A DNA stretch of 64,000 nucleotides from Caryophanales bacterium UBA6259. Its GTDB lineage: Bacteria > Bacillota > Bacilli > Tepidibacillales > Tepidibacillaceae. The position numbers were made by a program, and so were the translations under genes. The notes under the pieces were generated by a model, which had not been told where the DNA came from, did not search any database, and saw only the letters and a list, made by a program, of their open reading frames with translations. The stretch covers positions 39,861 to 103,860 of the forward strand of contig DJVJ01000014.1 in NCBI GenBank assembly GCA_002441135.1. Direction: 5' to 3'. Positions 54,863-63,234 of this stretch are shown here, in pieces (position 1 is the stretch's first letter; every line of letters starts with the position of its first letter).

Positions 54863-54888
54863 GTTATGATTGTTATAACGATTATAAC
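54863..54888 (-). promoter_or_regulatory. Overlapping palindromes on the toxin-antitoxin promoter
   Basis: GTTATAA-CGA-TTATAAC (54872-54888, perfect) and GTTATGA-TTG-TTATAAC (54863-54879, one mismatch) share an arm and repeat every nine bases. They cover the -10 TATAAT (54881-54886, minus strand), with -35 TTGATG at 54905-54910 and an 18-base spacer. A typical autoregulatory operator. Confidence 0.7.
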
Positions 54889-54961
54889 ACAGTTTAATTT
54901 GTCACATCAAACGAAATTAGTCTATTTCTTCGGGACAGAAAATCAGACATGTTTGATGGTT

Positions 54962-56740
54962 TTAGTGATTTTCATCTAGGTACTTCTTGATTTCCTCTAT
55001 AAAAATATCCCCGTATTTTAGTAGCTTGTTTTGGCCAACACCCTTAATTTTAAGTAAATCTTCAGATGCAGTAGGAAAAACTCTAGCCATCTCTAGTAAT
55101 GTGCTGTCTGGAAAGATGACATAAGGCGGAACTTTTTCCTGATTAGAGAGCTCTTTTCGTAAGGCTCTTAATCGCTCAAATAACTGATTATCCTCTATTA
55201 ACTTTTCTTGTTTCTTTTGAATCTTTTGATAGACTCTTTCACCATTTTTTATGACACCAACAGATCTTTGAGCAATTTTTATAATAGGGTATTGTCCACT
55301 TGTTAAAGCAAGATAGCCGTCCGCTACCAATATGTTGATAATATCTCTAATTTCCTTCTCCGAATAATTCTCCATCAAGCCATAAGTGGATAAGCGGTGG
55401 TATCCAAATTCGATAATTCGCTTATTATTAGATCCTTTTAACACCTGAGCAACAACTGTGCTACCAAATCTCTCTTTTAAACGTATGATTGTCGAAATTA
55501 TTTTAAGTGCATCCTCTGTAATATCTACTAACTCACTATCATCTTTACAGGTACTGCAAAAATCACAGCGATTTGGAACATCCTCATCCCCAAAATATTC
55601 AAGTATATAGGAGCGTAAACAATTTGGAGTATAGCAGTAGTCTACCATCTCCTGCAGCTTTTGATATTCATTTTTCTTTCGCTCAGGATTAGTAACGGAT
55701 TGTTCAATCATAAATTTTTGGATCATGACATCCTGGGGACCAAATAATAAGATACATTCACTAGATTCACCATCTCGACCTGCTCGTCCCGCTTCTTGAT
55801 AATAAGCTTCCATATTTTTCGGTAAATTGTAATGTATCACATAACGAACATTAGATTTATCAATCCCCATACCAAAAGCATTGGTAGCAACGATGATGTT
55901 GGTATTATCAAAAAGAAAATCTTCCTGGTTTTTCTCGCGTTCTGTTTTGGTTAAACCAGCATGATACTTTGCAGGATTGAAACCGGCTTTGGATAATTCT
56001 TTATGAATCAAATCCACTTCTTTTCTTGTTGCAGCATAGATAATGCCAACCTCATTTTGATGAAGGCGAGCATAATCTAAAATGTAATCTTTTTTGTTCT
56101 CTCCACGAATTACAGAAAAAAATAAATTTTTACGATTAAACCCTGACACAAATAAATTAGGGTCATTCAGCTTTAACAATCGAGTGATATCATTCTTTAC
56201 TTCCTCTGTTGCAGTTGCAGTAAATGCAGCCATAATTGGTCGTTGAGGTAGTTTTTTAATAAATGATGCGATTGCGCGATAGCTTGGCCTGAAATCATGT
56301 CCCCATTGGGAGACACAGTGTGCTTCATCTACAGCTACAAAGGAGATATGAAGATCAGTTAATAACTCCATAAATTCTTCCGATTCAAGACGTTCAGGGG
56401 CAATATATAGCAGTTTATATTTATTGTTTTTTACATTTTCAATTCGTTTGTAGGTTTCAGAGGCACTTAAAGAGCTATTAATATAAGTAGCTGGAATATC
56501 CATGTCCTCTAATGTGTCTACCTGGTCCTTCATTAGCGAAATTAATGGTGAAATCACTAGAGTGACTCCTTCAAATAGTAGGGCCGGAACCTGATAGCAT
56601 AGAGATTTACCTGCTCCTGTTGGCATAATGGCAACAGTATCTCTATGAGCTAAAATGCTATTGATGATACTCTCTTGGCCATCTCTGAAATGATCATAGC
56701 CATAATATTTTTTTAATATATCATGTGAATTTTGTAACAT
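54962..56740 (-). CDS. recQ: ATP-dependent DNA helicase RecQ
   Basis: A 592-residue 3'-5' DNA helicase for recombination and replication-fork repair. Order: helicase core with MPTGAGKSLCYQ (Walker A) and VDEAHCVSQWGHDFRP (DEAH and RecQ aromatic loop), YQEAGRAGRDG (motif VI), zinc-binding Cys cluster (C-L-R-S...C-D-F-C-S-T-C), winged-helix RQC region and a C-terminal HRDC domain. Full length. It ends close to the toxin-antitoxin promoter, with no clear terminator between. Confidence 0.93.
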   Translation of the reverse strand: MLQNSHDILKKYYGYDHFRDGQESIINSILAHRDTVAIMPTGAGKSLCYQVPALLFEGVTLVISPLISLMKDQVDTLEDMDIPATYINSSLSASETYKRIENVKNNKYKLLYIAPERLESEEFMELLTDLHISFVAVDEAHCVSQWGHDFRPSYRAIASFIKKLPQRPIMAAFTATATEEVKNDITRLLKLNDPNLFVSGFNRKNLFFSVIRGENKKDYILDYARLHQNEVGIIYAATRKEVDLIHKELSKAGFNPAKYHAGLTKTEREKNQEDFLFDNTNIIVATNAFGMGIDKSNVRYVIHYNLPKNMEAYYQEAGRAGRDGESSECILLFGPQDVMIQKFMIEQSVTNPERKKNEYQKLQEMVDYCYTPNCLRSYILEYFGDEDVPNRCDFCSTCKDDSELVDITEDALKIISTIIRLKERFGSTVVAQVLKGSNNKRIIEFGYHRLSTYGLMENYSEKEIRDIINILVADGYLALTSGQYPIIKIAQRSVGVIKNGERVYQKIQKKQEKLIEDNQLFERLRALRKELSNQEKVPPYVIFPDSTLLEMARVFPTASEDLLKIKGVGQNKLLKYGDIFIEEIKKYLDENH

Positions 56741-56961
56741 CTTAAAATCTCCTTACTCAGCACGAAGATTACTTACTTATAGATTAAGCTTATAGTATTG
56801 TACTGTAAAGTTTACTAAACATGTACAGATATTGATATCTACAAATTATAACAAAATGCGCCGAATTGAAACCTTATTAATTTTTTAAAAGGAATTAGAT
56901 AGCTTGAAATAGAAAGATTACATAGTAGATTAGCATCAATATTCCTTAGGAGGAGATTTAT

Positions 56962-57603
56962 TTGAAGATTGTATATGGTACAACAAATCCTGCAAAGCTA
57001 GATCATATGAGACAAATGCTAGAAGGATTGGATATTGAACTTATCGGGTTAAATGATTTGGATATAAAAGTTAAGCCAATTAATGAAAGTGGGAACCATC
57101 CATTAGAAAATGCGAGGATTAAAGCATTGGCATATTATAAAGCGATTAAAATGCCAGTTTTCTCTTGTGACTCTGGTTTATATATAGAGGGAATAGAAGT
57201 AGAGGAGCAACCAGGAGTGCATGTCAGAAGAGTGAATAACAAAGAATTAAATGATGAAGAAATGATTAAACACTATTCCAATTTAGCAGATCGTCTAGGA
57301 GGAGTTGCAAAAGCGAAATATAAAAACGCTATTTGCCTTATTCTTGATGATAATCTTCTTTTTGAGCATGATGGGGAAGAATTAGCATCATCCTCTTTTC
57401 TATTAGTTTCAAATCCTCATCCTAATAGAAATCTAGGCTTTCCATTGGATTCGATCTCCGTTAAGTTAGAAACAGGAAAATATTATATGGATCTAACTGA
57501 AGATGAAATAGATGGAGAAAATAGGGATGACGGAAATAATATAACTGAAGGATATAGAAAATTTTTTATTAACGCACTAGGAAGAAAAGTAGTTAGTGTA
57601 TAA
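56962..57603 (+). CDS. Non-canonical purine NTP pyrophosphatase (RdgB/HAM1 family)
   Basis: A 213-residue Ham1-like protein: VYGTTNPAKLDHMRQML (substrate loop), FSCDSGLYIEG with the conserved D-S-G, and YKNAICLILDD. Such enzymes hydrolyse dITP/XTP to keep them out of DNA and RNA. It is divergent in the C-terminal third, where the usual FGYDPIF motif is not evident. TTG start behind AGGAGGAG. Possibly cotranscribed with the small gene and the ATL gene that follow. Confidence 0.8.
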   Translation: MKIVYGTTNPAKLDHMRQMLEGLDIELIGLNDLDIKVKPINESGNHPLENARIKALAYYKAIKMPVFSCDSGLYIEGIEVEEQPGVHVRRVNNKELNDEEMIKHYSNLADRLGGVAKAKYKNAICLILDDNLLFEHDGEELASSSFLLVSNPHPNRNLGFPLDSISVKLETGKYYMDLTEDEIDGENRDDGNNITEGYRKFFINALGRKVVSV

Positions 57604-57644
57604 GGCTACCTAACTAAAATTCTACTTCAACAGGAGGAAATAAA

Positions 57645-57908
57645 ATGAAACTAGACATATTAAAGCTTTTTAAGGAAAGACAAGTCATTGTAAATACCTT
57701 TATCGATGATGAGCTAAGAAATAAAGATGGATTTATGTTTGATCATATTGAAATTTTAGATAGAAGCGTTAACTTTGTAAAAGACGAACAAACGGTGCAC
57801 TCCATTTCACTTGAAATCTACCCAACTTTTCAAGCACTCGATGATTTTAAGAATTACTTTTCCTTTTCTAACGATAATAATGACAAAATTGAAATTTATT
57901 TTCCTTAG
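57645..57908 (+). CDS. Small hypothetical protein
   Basis: An 87-residue acidic protein with no recognised family (KLDILKLFKERQVIVNTFID; ending DKIEIYFP). It has a good AGGAGG and lies between a Ham1-like gene and an alkyltransferase-like gene, 25 bases before the latter. It is real by ribosome binding site and spacing, with no function assignable. Confidence 0.6.
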   Translation: MKLDILKLFKERQVIVNTFIDDELRNKDGFMFDHIEILDRSVNFVKDEQTVHSISLEIYPTFQALDDFKNYFSFSNDNNDKIEIYFP

Positions 57909-57932
57909 AGTGAAAAGAAAGAGGTACGCATT

Positions 57933-58253
57933 ATGAACAGCTTTACCGAAAGAGTAATTGAAATCATACTGCAAATTCCAGCAGGTAAGGTTATGACTTA
58001 TGGCCAGATTGCTGCCTATGCGGGAAGTCCAAGGGGAGCTAGACAGGTTGTGCGAATATTACATTCTATGAGTGAAAAACATCAACTACCTTGGCACCGT
58101 GTAATCAATGCAAAAGGAGAAATCGGTTTCCAAGATGAAGAATCATTTTTCATCCAAAAAATGTCGCTTGAAAGTGAAGGAATTCAGTTTAAAGACAACA
58201 AATCGATTAACTTACAGAAATATCTATTTCATCCAAGTAATATAATAAAATGA
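57933..58253 (+). CDS. Alkyltransferase-like protein (ATL)
   Basis: A 106-residue MGMT-fold protein whose active-site cysteine is replaced by Trp: P-W-H-R-V-I-N instead of P-C-H-R-V. The helix-turn-helix part TYGQIAAYAGSPRGARQVVRILHSM is intact. ATL proteins bind O6-alkylguanine without repairing it and hand the lesion to nucleotide excision repair. The length fits. Confidence 0.88.
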   Translation: MNSFTERVIEIILQIPAGKVMTYGQIAAYAGSPRGARQVVRILHSMSEKHQLPWHRVINAKGEIGFQDEESFFIQKMSLESEGIQFKDNKSINLQKYLFHPSNIIK

Positions 58254-58279
58254 TGTTTCGACAGAATGGGGGAGTTTAA

Positions 58280-59059
58280 ATGGATTATGTGAAACATAAT
58301 AGTTTAGCTTGGGATAATGAAGTGAAAAGTGGCAATGAGTGGACAAAACCCGTATCCAGTGAAGATGTTGAAGCTGCAAGACAAGGAAATTGGGGGATTG
58401 TGCTAACTCCTACAAAAATTGTACCAAGAAACTGGTTTGGAAATATTGAGGGTAAAAATATTTTATGCCTAGCATCTGGTGGAGGACAACAAGGTCCAAT
58501 TCTAGCTGCTGCGGGAGCAAATGTAACTGTTTTTGATAATTCCATTGAACAATTAAAACGAGATGAATATGTTGCTAAGCGGGATGGATTAAATATTAAA
58601 ACAATTCAAGGGGACATGAGAGATTTAAGCGTATTTGATGATGAATCCTTTGATATTATCTTTCATCCAGTCTCTAATATCTTCGTAGACAACATTATAA
58701 GCGTATGGAATGAAGCAAGTAGAGTTTTAAAGAAAAACGGAAGATTACTTTCAGGGTTCAGTAATCCAATCCATTATATCTTCGACTATAAACAGCTTGA
58801 AAAAGGAATCTTTAATGTGAAACATGCCATACCATATTCTGAACTAAAAAGTCTTTCTGAAGAAGAAAGAACAGAATATATTCATAAAAAAATTCCGTTT
58901 GAGTTTGGTCACACATTAGAAGATCAAATTAAAGGGCAAATCGATGCAGGTTTTGTCATTGCAGGATTTTTTGAAGATAATTATGGCGGAAGATCACCGC
59001 TAGATCAATATATCAATACTTTTATGGCCACCTGCGCTATAAAAGTAAACATTGATTGA
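58280..59059 (+). CDS. Class I SAM-dependent methyltransferase
   Basis: A 259-residue methyltransferase: ILCLASGGGQQGPILAAAGANVTVFD (motif I, about residues 58-83), QGDMRDLSVFDDESFDIIFHP and EASRVLKKNGRLLSGFSNP. Similar proteins are common in Bacillus, but no substrate is established. GGGGGAG precedes the ATG. It lies 26 bases after the ATL gene and may share its transcript. Confidence 0.82.
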   Translation: MDYVKHNSLAWDNEVKSGNEWTKPVSSEDVEAARQGNWGIVLTPTKIVPRNWFGNIEGKNILCLASGGGQQGPILAAAGANVTVFDNSIEQLKRDEYVAKRDGLNIKTIQGDMRDLSVFDDESFDIIFHPVSNIFVDNIISVWNEASRVLKKNGRLLSGFSNPIHYIFDYKQLEKGIFNVKHAIPYSELKSLSEEERTEYIHKKIPFEFGHTLEDQIKGQIDAGFVIAGFFEDNYGGRSPLDQYINTFMATCAIKVNID

Positions 59060-59095
59060 CAACAGTAAGGTGTTTTTTCAAGGGGTGAGATTTAG

Positions 59096-59282
59096 TTGAA
59101 TTCAGCAACTTGGATCGAAGTAGAAACTAGAAAAGGCAATGAGCTTATCAATACAGATTTCATCCAGAATATAAAAATTAAAGGATAACTAGATTACAGC
59201 AATACCAACAGCTTTTAGTGGGCATGGGGTAATAAAGTCTTTTGATTTAGTCTTTGAAAAAGAGAACCAAGAAAATCAATAA
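59096..59282 (+). pseudogene. Remnant of a small gene with one frameshift
   Basis: A TTG at 59096 with AGGGGTGA seven bases upstream opens a 30-codon frame (NSATWIEVETRKGNELINTD...) that stops at 59188. A second frame then continues as ITAIPTAFSGHGVIKSFDLV... to a stop at 59282. The two read as one protein of about 62 residues broken by a shift of one base. The family is not recognised. A sequencing error is the alternative. Confidence 0.35.
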
Positions 59283-59283
59283 A

Positions 59284-59751
59284 TTACTTTTTGATTTTGA
59301 CCACGATACCATTATTTGTTTTTTGAAGATCATTAGTGGAAATTTTAACAAGAGAATTTGGGGAACCTCCACCCGTGTATACATCATTCAACTCCATCAC
59401 ATCCTTGTCGACAAGAAAGTTTGCTTCATATCCGAATGAAGGAACACCTCCAACAGGAAAACCCGATTTATTAAGAATTTCTTCTGGAGTAGCTATTCTC
59501 GGGCGTTTAATATTTAATGCTTTACCTATTTTGGAGAAGCTTACCTTGTCCTTTCCTTTAACGATAGCAACGATCAGCTTATCATGCTCATCATCAATCA
59601 TACATATATTTTTTACAATATCATCTGGAGATGTATTGGCAGCTAAAGCTGCTTCTTCTACTGTATGGCAGGAATCTTCAAATACTAGGTGTGTTGCTTT
59701 TAAATGGTTATTTTGAATAAAGTCTTTTAATTTTGACTCAAATTGCTTCAT
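59284..59751 (-). CDS. YbaK/ProX-type aminoacyl-tRNA deacylase
   Basis: A 155-residue protein of the YbaK/EbsC/ProRS-editing fold, which removes wrongly attached amino acids (typically Cys or Ala) from tRNA. Markers: VFEDSCHTVEEAA, DKLIVAIVKGKDKVSF with the catalytic Lys, GFPVGGVPSFGY and the late V-Y-T-G-G-G-S. Single gene reading toward the preceding remnant. Confidence 0.87.
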   Translation of the reverse strand: MKQFESKLKDFIQNNHLKATHLVFEDSCHTVEEAALAANTSPDDIVKNICMIDDEHDKLIVAIVKGKDKVSFSKIGKALNIKRPRIATPEEILNKSGFPVGGVPSFGYEANFLVDKDVMELNDVYTGGGSPNSLVKISTNDLQKTNNGIVVKIKK

Positions 59752-59857
59752 ATGATAACTCCTAACTTGTTTTACTTAAAAAATTATATATCATAATTTA
59801 GGCAATATGGTCAACCAAGAATAATAAATATATGAAGGGGAGAAAGGAGTTTTTATA

Positions 59858-60568
59858 ATGAAGAGTGTTGTAAAAAATAGTCTATTGATTGTTGTTCTTA
59901 TTTTTTTGATTGCTGGTTGTAGTGTATCTACCTCTGCTGAAACAGAAGCCCAATCTATTAGTCTAAAAGAGGCTGAAAAAGTAAAGATTGAATTGCTAAT
60001 GGGAGCTGGCGAGTTAAATCTAACTGGAGGAGCCGATAAAGAAACCCTTGTAGAAGCTACTTTTAGTTATAATCAACCAGAATTAAAACCTGTAGTTGAT
60101 TATAATGTATCGAATAAGAATGGTCATCTTATCATAAAAAATAAGGATGTATCTAATGTTAGCCTCAATAATATTGAAAATAGTTGGAGTTTAAAATTAA
60201 ATGATGATGTTAAGAAAGAACTACATGTGACTCTAGGTGCTGGTGAAGGAACATTCAAGCTCGGTAGTATGAATGTAACATTTCTAGATCTAAAGCTAGG
60301 AGCTGGAGAAGTGACACTTGATTTTAGTGGTGATTGGAATCAAGACGCAGAGGCTAACATTAAAGGTGGTGTTGGGGAGGCAACATTGCTTCTTCCTAAG
60401 GATGTAGGAGTTAAAGTAAAAGCGGTTGGTGGACTTGGTGAAATCAATACCAATGGATTAACAAAAGACGGTGATTTTTATGTTAATGACGCCTTTGGAA
60501 AGTCCGACGTAAATCTTTACATTGATGTTAAGGGTGGAGTAGGAGAGATTAATTTAAAAGTAGAATGA
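59858..60568 (+). CDS. Toast-rack domain lipoprotein
   Basis: A secreted lipoprotein of 236 residues: signal segment with lipobox L-I-A-G-C (Cys about 21) and a repeated beta structure with the recurring motif G-A-G-E/G-G-V-G-E (LMGAGELNLTGG, LGAGEGTFKLG, LGAGEVTLDFSG, GGVGEATLLLP, GGLGEINTNG, GGVGEINLKVE). This matches the toast-rack/DUF2154 fold of LiaF- and DUF4097-type envelope proteins. It presumably acts at the outer face of the membrane. A terminator follows. Confidence 0.8.
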   Translation: MKSVVKNSLLIVVLIFLIAGCSVSTSAETEAQSISLKEAEKVKIELLMGAGELNLTGGADKETLVEATFSYNQPELKPVVDYNVSNKNGHLIIKNKDVSNVSLNNIENSWSLKLNDDVKKELHVTLGAGEGTFKLGSMNVTFLDLKLGAGEVTLDFSGDWNQDAEANIKGGVGEATLLLPKDVGVKVKAVGGLGEINTNGLTKDGDFYVNDAFGKSDVNLYIDVKGGVGEINLKVE

Positions 60569-60597
60569 TATTTTTTATGATGAATCTAACCAGTTTG

Positions 60598-60627
60598 AGG
60601 TAAAATCAATCAAGATTTTACCTTTTT
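60598..60627 (+). terminator. Terminator after the toast-rack lipoprotein gene
   Basis: Stem AGGTAAAATC / GATTTTACCT with loop AATCAA and a T-run. Confidence 0.85.
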
Positions 60628-60665
60628 CTTAATCCTATTATTTAAGGGGAAAAGGAGCTTTAAAA

Positions 60666-61397
60666 ATGAAAATATTAACACATGCCACCATGCCATGGAT
60701 GATATTGTTATCTCGCCTTGGTTTATTTGGACTGATTCAAGGGATATTAGCTTTAAGTCTATATATTATTGATGATCCTGAACCATGGGAAAGTGCTGCA
60801 AGTTGGTGGCCGTTTGTCGTAACTGTAACGAATTTAATTGGTCTTTTTCTATTAATTCAGATTTTTCGTATGGAAGGAAAATCCTACTGGAGGATTTTCA
60901 ACATAGATCGCAAAAATCTTCGCAGGGATATTTGGACTGTTTTGGGGATATTAGTTATTGCTAGTCCAATTTCTTATTTGCCAAATATTTTTTTAGCCAA
61001 TTTACTGTTCGGTGATATTCAGATTGCACTTGATTTATTTTTCCGTCCCTTACCCTTTTGGGCTGTTTTCGTAGGAATAATAGTATTCCCAGTCACACAA
61101 GGTTTAGTAGAAATCTCAACATACTTTTCTTATATAATGCCCCATTTTGAAAAGAAGGGGTATCCTGTCTGGCTATCTCTTGGCCTTCCAGCTTTATTTT
61201 TAGGTGTTCAGCATATCGCAGTACCATTTTTATTTAACATTGATTTTATTATCTATCGAGCACTTATGTTTCTCCCTTTTGCTATATTAGTTGGAATCAT
61301 TATGCGCTGGCGCCCACGTTTACTACCATATTTAGCTATTATTCATGTATTGATGGATGTTTCTTCAGCAGCTTTGTTATTTACTGTAGCATATTAG
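60666..61397 (+). CDS. Polytopic membrane protein, possibly a divergent CPBP/Abi relative
   Basis: A 243-residue membrane protein with about seven helices. The second half shows LVEISTYFSYIMPHFEKKGYP, LGVQHIAVPFLF and IIHVLMDVSSA, spaced like the Glu, His and His motifs of CPBP (CAAX protease/bacteriocin-processing) proteins. The canonical E-E-x3-R is not present, so activity is uncertain. AAGGAG precedes the start. No partner gene is evident. Confidence 0.6.
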   Translation: MKILTHATMPWMILLSRLGLFGLIQGILALSLYIIDDPEPWESAASWWPFVVTVTNLIGLFLLIQIFRMEGKSYWRIFNIDRKNLRRDIWTVLGILVIASPISYLPNIFLANLLFGDIQIALDLFFRPLPFWAVFVGIIVFPVTQGLVEISTYFSYIMPHFEKKGYPVWLSLGLPALFLGVQHIAVPFLFNIDFIIYRALMFLPFAILVGIIMRWRPRLLPYLAIIHVLMDVSSAALLFTVAY

Positions 61398-61492
61398 GTT
61401 TTAAATTATAATTGAGCGGAAAATGAAGATAATAAGGTAGTAGATGGTATAAACTAGATATCTTAAAAATTTCAGAAAAGGTTGAGTACACA

Positions 61493-62098
61493 ATGAATCG
61501 TACAGAAATTATACGTAAACGCTATAATCGAGTTGCTTCTGTTTATGATTGGATGGATATAATAATTCGAGATAAATGGAGAAAAGCAATTTATGAAGGG
61601 TTAAACGGCGATGTCTTAGAAGTAGGTGTTGGAACGGGTCGAAATATTCCATTTTACCCACCAGAAGCTCACGTAACTGGGATTGATTTTAGTGAAAATA
61701 TGCTTGCCAAAGCAAAAATACGTTTAAAAGAATTTAATGCGAATGCTCAACTCTTATTAATGGATGCTCAAGAAATGGACTTTCCTGATAATCACTTTGA
61801 TGCAGTGGTTACTACATGCGTATTCTGCTCAGTTCCAGATCCCATAAAAGGACTTTCAGAGATTAGAAGAGTTGTTAAACCAAATGGAGAAATTCGCATG
61901 CTTGAACATATGCGTAGTAACCAGCCAATGATGGGTAAAATGATGGATGTAATAAATCCGTTAGTAGTAGGAATTGTTGGAGCCAACATTAACCGAGATA
62001 CTATGAATAATTTACAGCAAGCAGGATTTATTGTAAAAGATGAATATCAGATTATGGGAAGTATGTATCGAATGCTAAAGTTATCTCCCAATAAATAG
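61493..62098 (+). CDS. Class I SAM-dependent methyltransferase (UbiE/PmtA-like)
   Basis: A 201-residue methyltransferase: RKRYNRVASVYDWMD, VLEVGVGTGRNIPFYPP (motif I), VTGIDFSENMLAKA, LMDAQEMDFPDNHFDAVVTTCVFCSVPDP and VVKPNGEIRMLEHMRS. This pattern is shared with small phospholipid or quinone methyltransferases. The substrate is unproven. A palindromic repeat begins nine bases after the stop. Confidence 0.83.
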   Translation: MNRTEIIRKRYNRVASVYDWMDIIIRDKWRKAIYEGLNGDVLEVGVGTGRNIPFYPPEAHVTGIDFSENMLAKAKIRLKEFNANAQLLLMDAQEMDFPDNHFDAVVTTCVFCSVPDPIKGLSEIRRVVKPNGEIRMLEHMRSNQPMMGKMMDVINPLVVGIVGANINRDTMNNLQQAGFIVKDEYQIMGSMYRMLKLSPNK

Positions 62099-62106
62099 GG
62101 AATCCA

Positions 62107-62158
62107 CGGGGACGTTTTGTTTGGCAGGCCAAACAAAACGTCCCTTTGCCATGCTTTT
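62107..62158. repeat. REP-like palindromic repeat, copy 1
   Basis: A perfect 17-bp inverted repeat (62109-62125 with 62128-62144) starting GGGACG and ending CGTCCC, followed by TTTGCCATGCTTTT. The same palindrome and tail recur at 62590, and the right arm and tail at 63207. No open reading frame is carried, so it is a non-autonomous element that may also terminate transcription. Confidence 0.8.
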
Positions 62159-62231
62159 CTAATGTTATATAACTATGTTATTATAAAAGTTGAGAAAATT
62201 CAGAAAATATAAAGAAGGAGATGATCATATT

Positions 62232-62564
62232 ATGAGTAAAAAAGTTCTAATCATCATTTCGACAGCAGAAAAAGAAAAAGCATTGACAGCGATTGTATAC
62301 GCGAAAAATGCAATAAAAAATAATTGGCTTGATGATATTAAGGTTGTGTTATTTGGGCCAATTGAAAAGCTCCTAGCTGAGGATGATGACTTACGAAGTA
62401 AATTTGATAGTCTATTGAAATATCAAAAGCCGGTAGCCTGCAAATTTGTATCGGATCAAGATAATGTTAGTGATTCACTTTCAGAAATGGGATATGAAGT
62501 AGAATACGTTGGTAAATTAATTTCTGACTACATAGGAGATGGGTACGTTCCGATGGTGTATTAA
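62232..62564 (+). CDS. DsrE-like protein
   Basis: A 110-residue protein resembling the DsrE/DsrF-like fold: KKVLIIISTAEKEKALTAIV, IKVVLFGPIEKLLAED and KPVACKFVSDQ. The family handles sulfur transfer in some organisms, but only Cys-poor members such as this one are common in Firmicutes and have no known role. ATG 62232 with GAAGGAG upstream is the start; the frame extends upstream without a ribosome binding site. It sits between two copies of the palindromic repeat. Confidence 0.7.
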   Translation: MSKKVLIIISTAEKEKALTAIVYAKNAIKNNWLDDIKVVLFGPIEKLLAEDDDLRSKFDSLLKYQKPVACKFVSDQDNVSDSLSEMGYEVEYVGKLISDYIGDGYVPMVY

Positions 62565-62589
62565 GAAGCCAAGCAAACGCGGGAAGCTA

Positions 62590-62638
62590 CGGGGACGTTT
62601 TGTTAGGTACGCCAACAAACGTCCCTTCGCCATGCTTT
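62590..62638. repeat. REP-like palindromic repeat, copy 2
   Basis: Imperfect palindrome (62592-62607 with 62611-62625), sharing GGGGACGTTTTGTT, ACGTCCC and the TCGCCATGCTTT tail with copy 1. It lies between the convergent DsrE-like and stay-green genes. Confidence 0.75.
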
Positions 62639-62655
62639 CTGGTGCCATCATTTTT

Positions 62656-63102
62656 TTATTTGTAATCCTCTGGTTGCCCCCAATATTCTATTCGATTATA
62701 TTTAGGAACTATGGAATTAAAATAAATAATAATTTTAGCTTTATCTAGAAACGGATATTTTTCGAATAATAAACGATCTCCATATCTAATTGCTTCTAAT
62801 GCTAATGGTAGCTCTCTTACAAATATTTCATACCGAAACGGAGACATACTTGTTCCATATGATCCATCAACATGGATATAAACATGTAATTGATGCTCAG
62901 AATGTTCCTTTTTCCATTCTGCTAACACCTCATCACGCATAGGCGTTATTTTATTACAAGCAAAATAAGAAGATACTGTAAGGAATAATTGTGCAGTAAT
63001 ATCTGAATGAGTTAAGGTATATCTTCTATAAATGATTGGGTCTATTTCGTTCACATATGGTAGAAAGTCAGTAGTCAGTTTTGATGGGTCTAATTTTTTC
63101 AT
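62656..63102 (-). CDS. STAY-GREEN (SGR) family protein, putative Mg-dechelatase
   Basis: A 148-residue bacterial homologue of plant STAY-GREEN, the enzyme that removes Mg from chlorophyll a. The family signature R-R-Y-T-L-T-H-S-D-I-T (residues about 26-36) is followed by FLTVSS, MRDEVLAEWKK, HVYIHVDGSYG, FVRELPLALEAIRYGD and VPKYNRIEYWG, in the plant order. The match covers nearly the whole protein. This host shows no photosynthesis genes in the window, so the natural substrate may be another metallated tetrapyrrole. Single gene between repeat copies 2 and 3. Confidence 0.85.
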   Translation of the reverse strand: MKKLDPSKLTTDFLPYVNEIDPIIYRRYTLTHSDITAQLFLTVSSYFACNKITPMRDEVLAEWKKEHSEHQLHVYIHVDGSYGTSMSPFRYEIFVRELPLALEAIRYGDRLLFEKYPFLDKAKIIIYFNSIVPKYNRIEYWGQPEDYK

Positions 63103-63206
63103 TCTAACATTCCCCCTCTAACATGTTAATTTAAGATATGTAATAGAGTGACTGTGGGTGTCTCTGCTAAGCAAGACCGATACACAGGGTAAAGCCAAGG
63201 GGCGCT

Positions 63207-63234
63207 AAACAAAACGTCCACTTGCCATGTTTTT
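63207..63234. repeat. REP-like palindromic repeat, partial copy 3
   Basis: Only the right arm and tail remain: AAACAAAACGTCC then ACTTGCCATGTTTTT. The left side (about 63190-63206) is degraded. It lies in the 220-base gap before the sigma-factor gene. Confidence 0.65.

Noticed and set aside
54905..54958. Inverted repeat CATCAAAC...GTTTGATG after recQ
   Set aside because: The arms are 38 bases apart with no T-run, and one arm is explained by the -35 element of the toxin-antitoxin promoter.
62539..62748. A 69-codon plus-strand frame
   Set aside because: It runs through the palindromic repeat and the end of the stay-green gene on the other strand, has no ribosome binding site and no domain.
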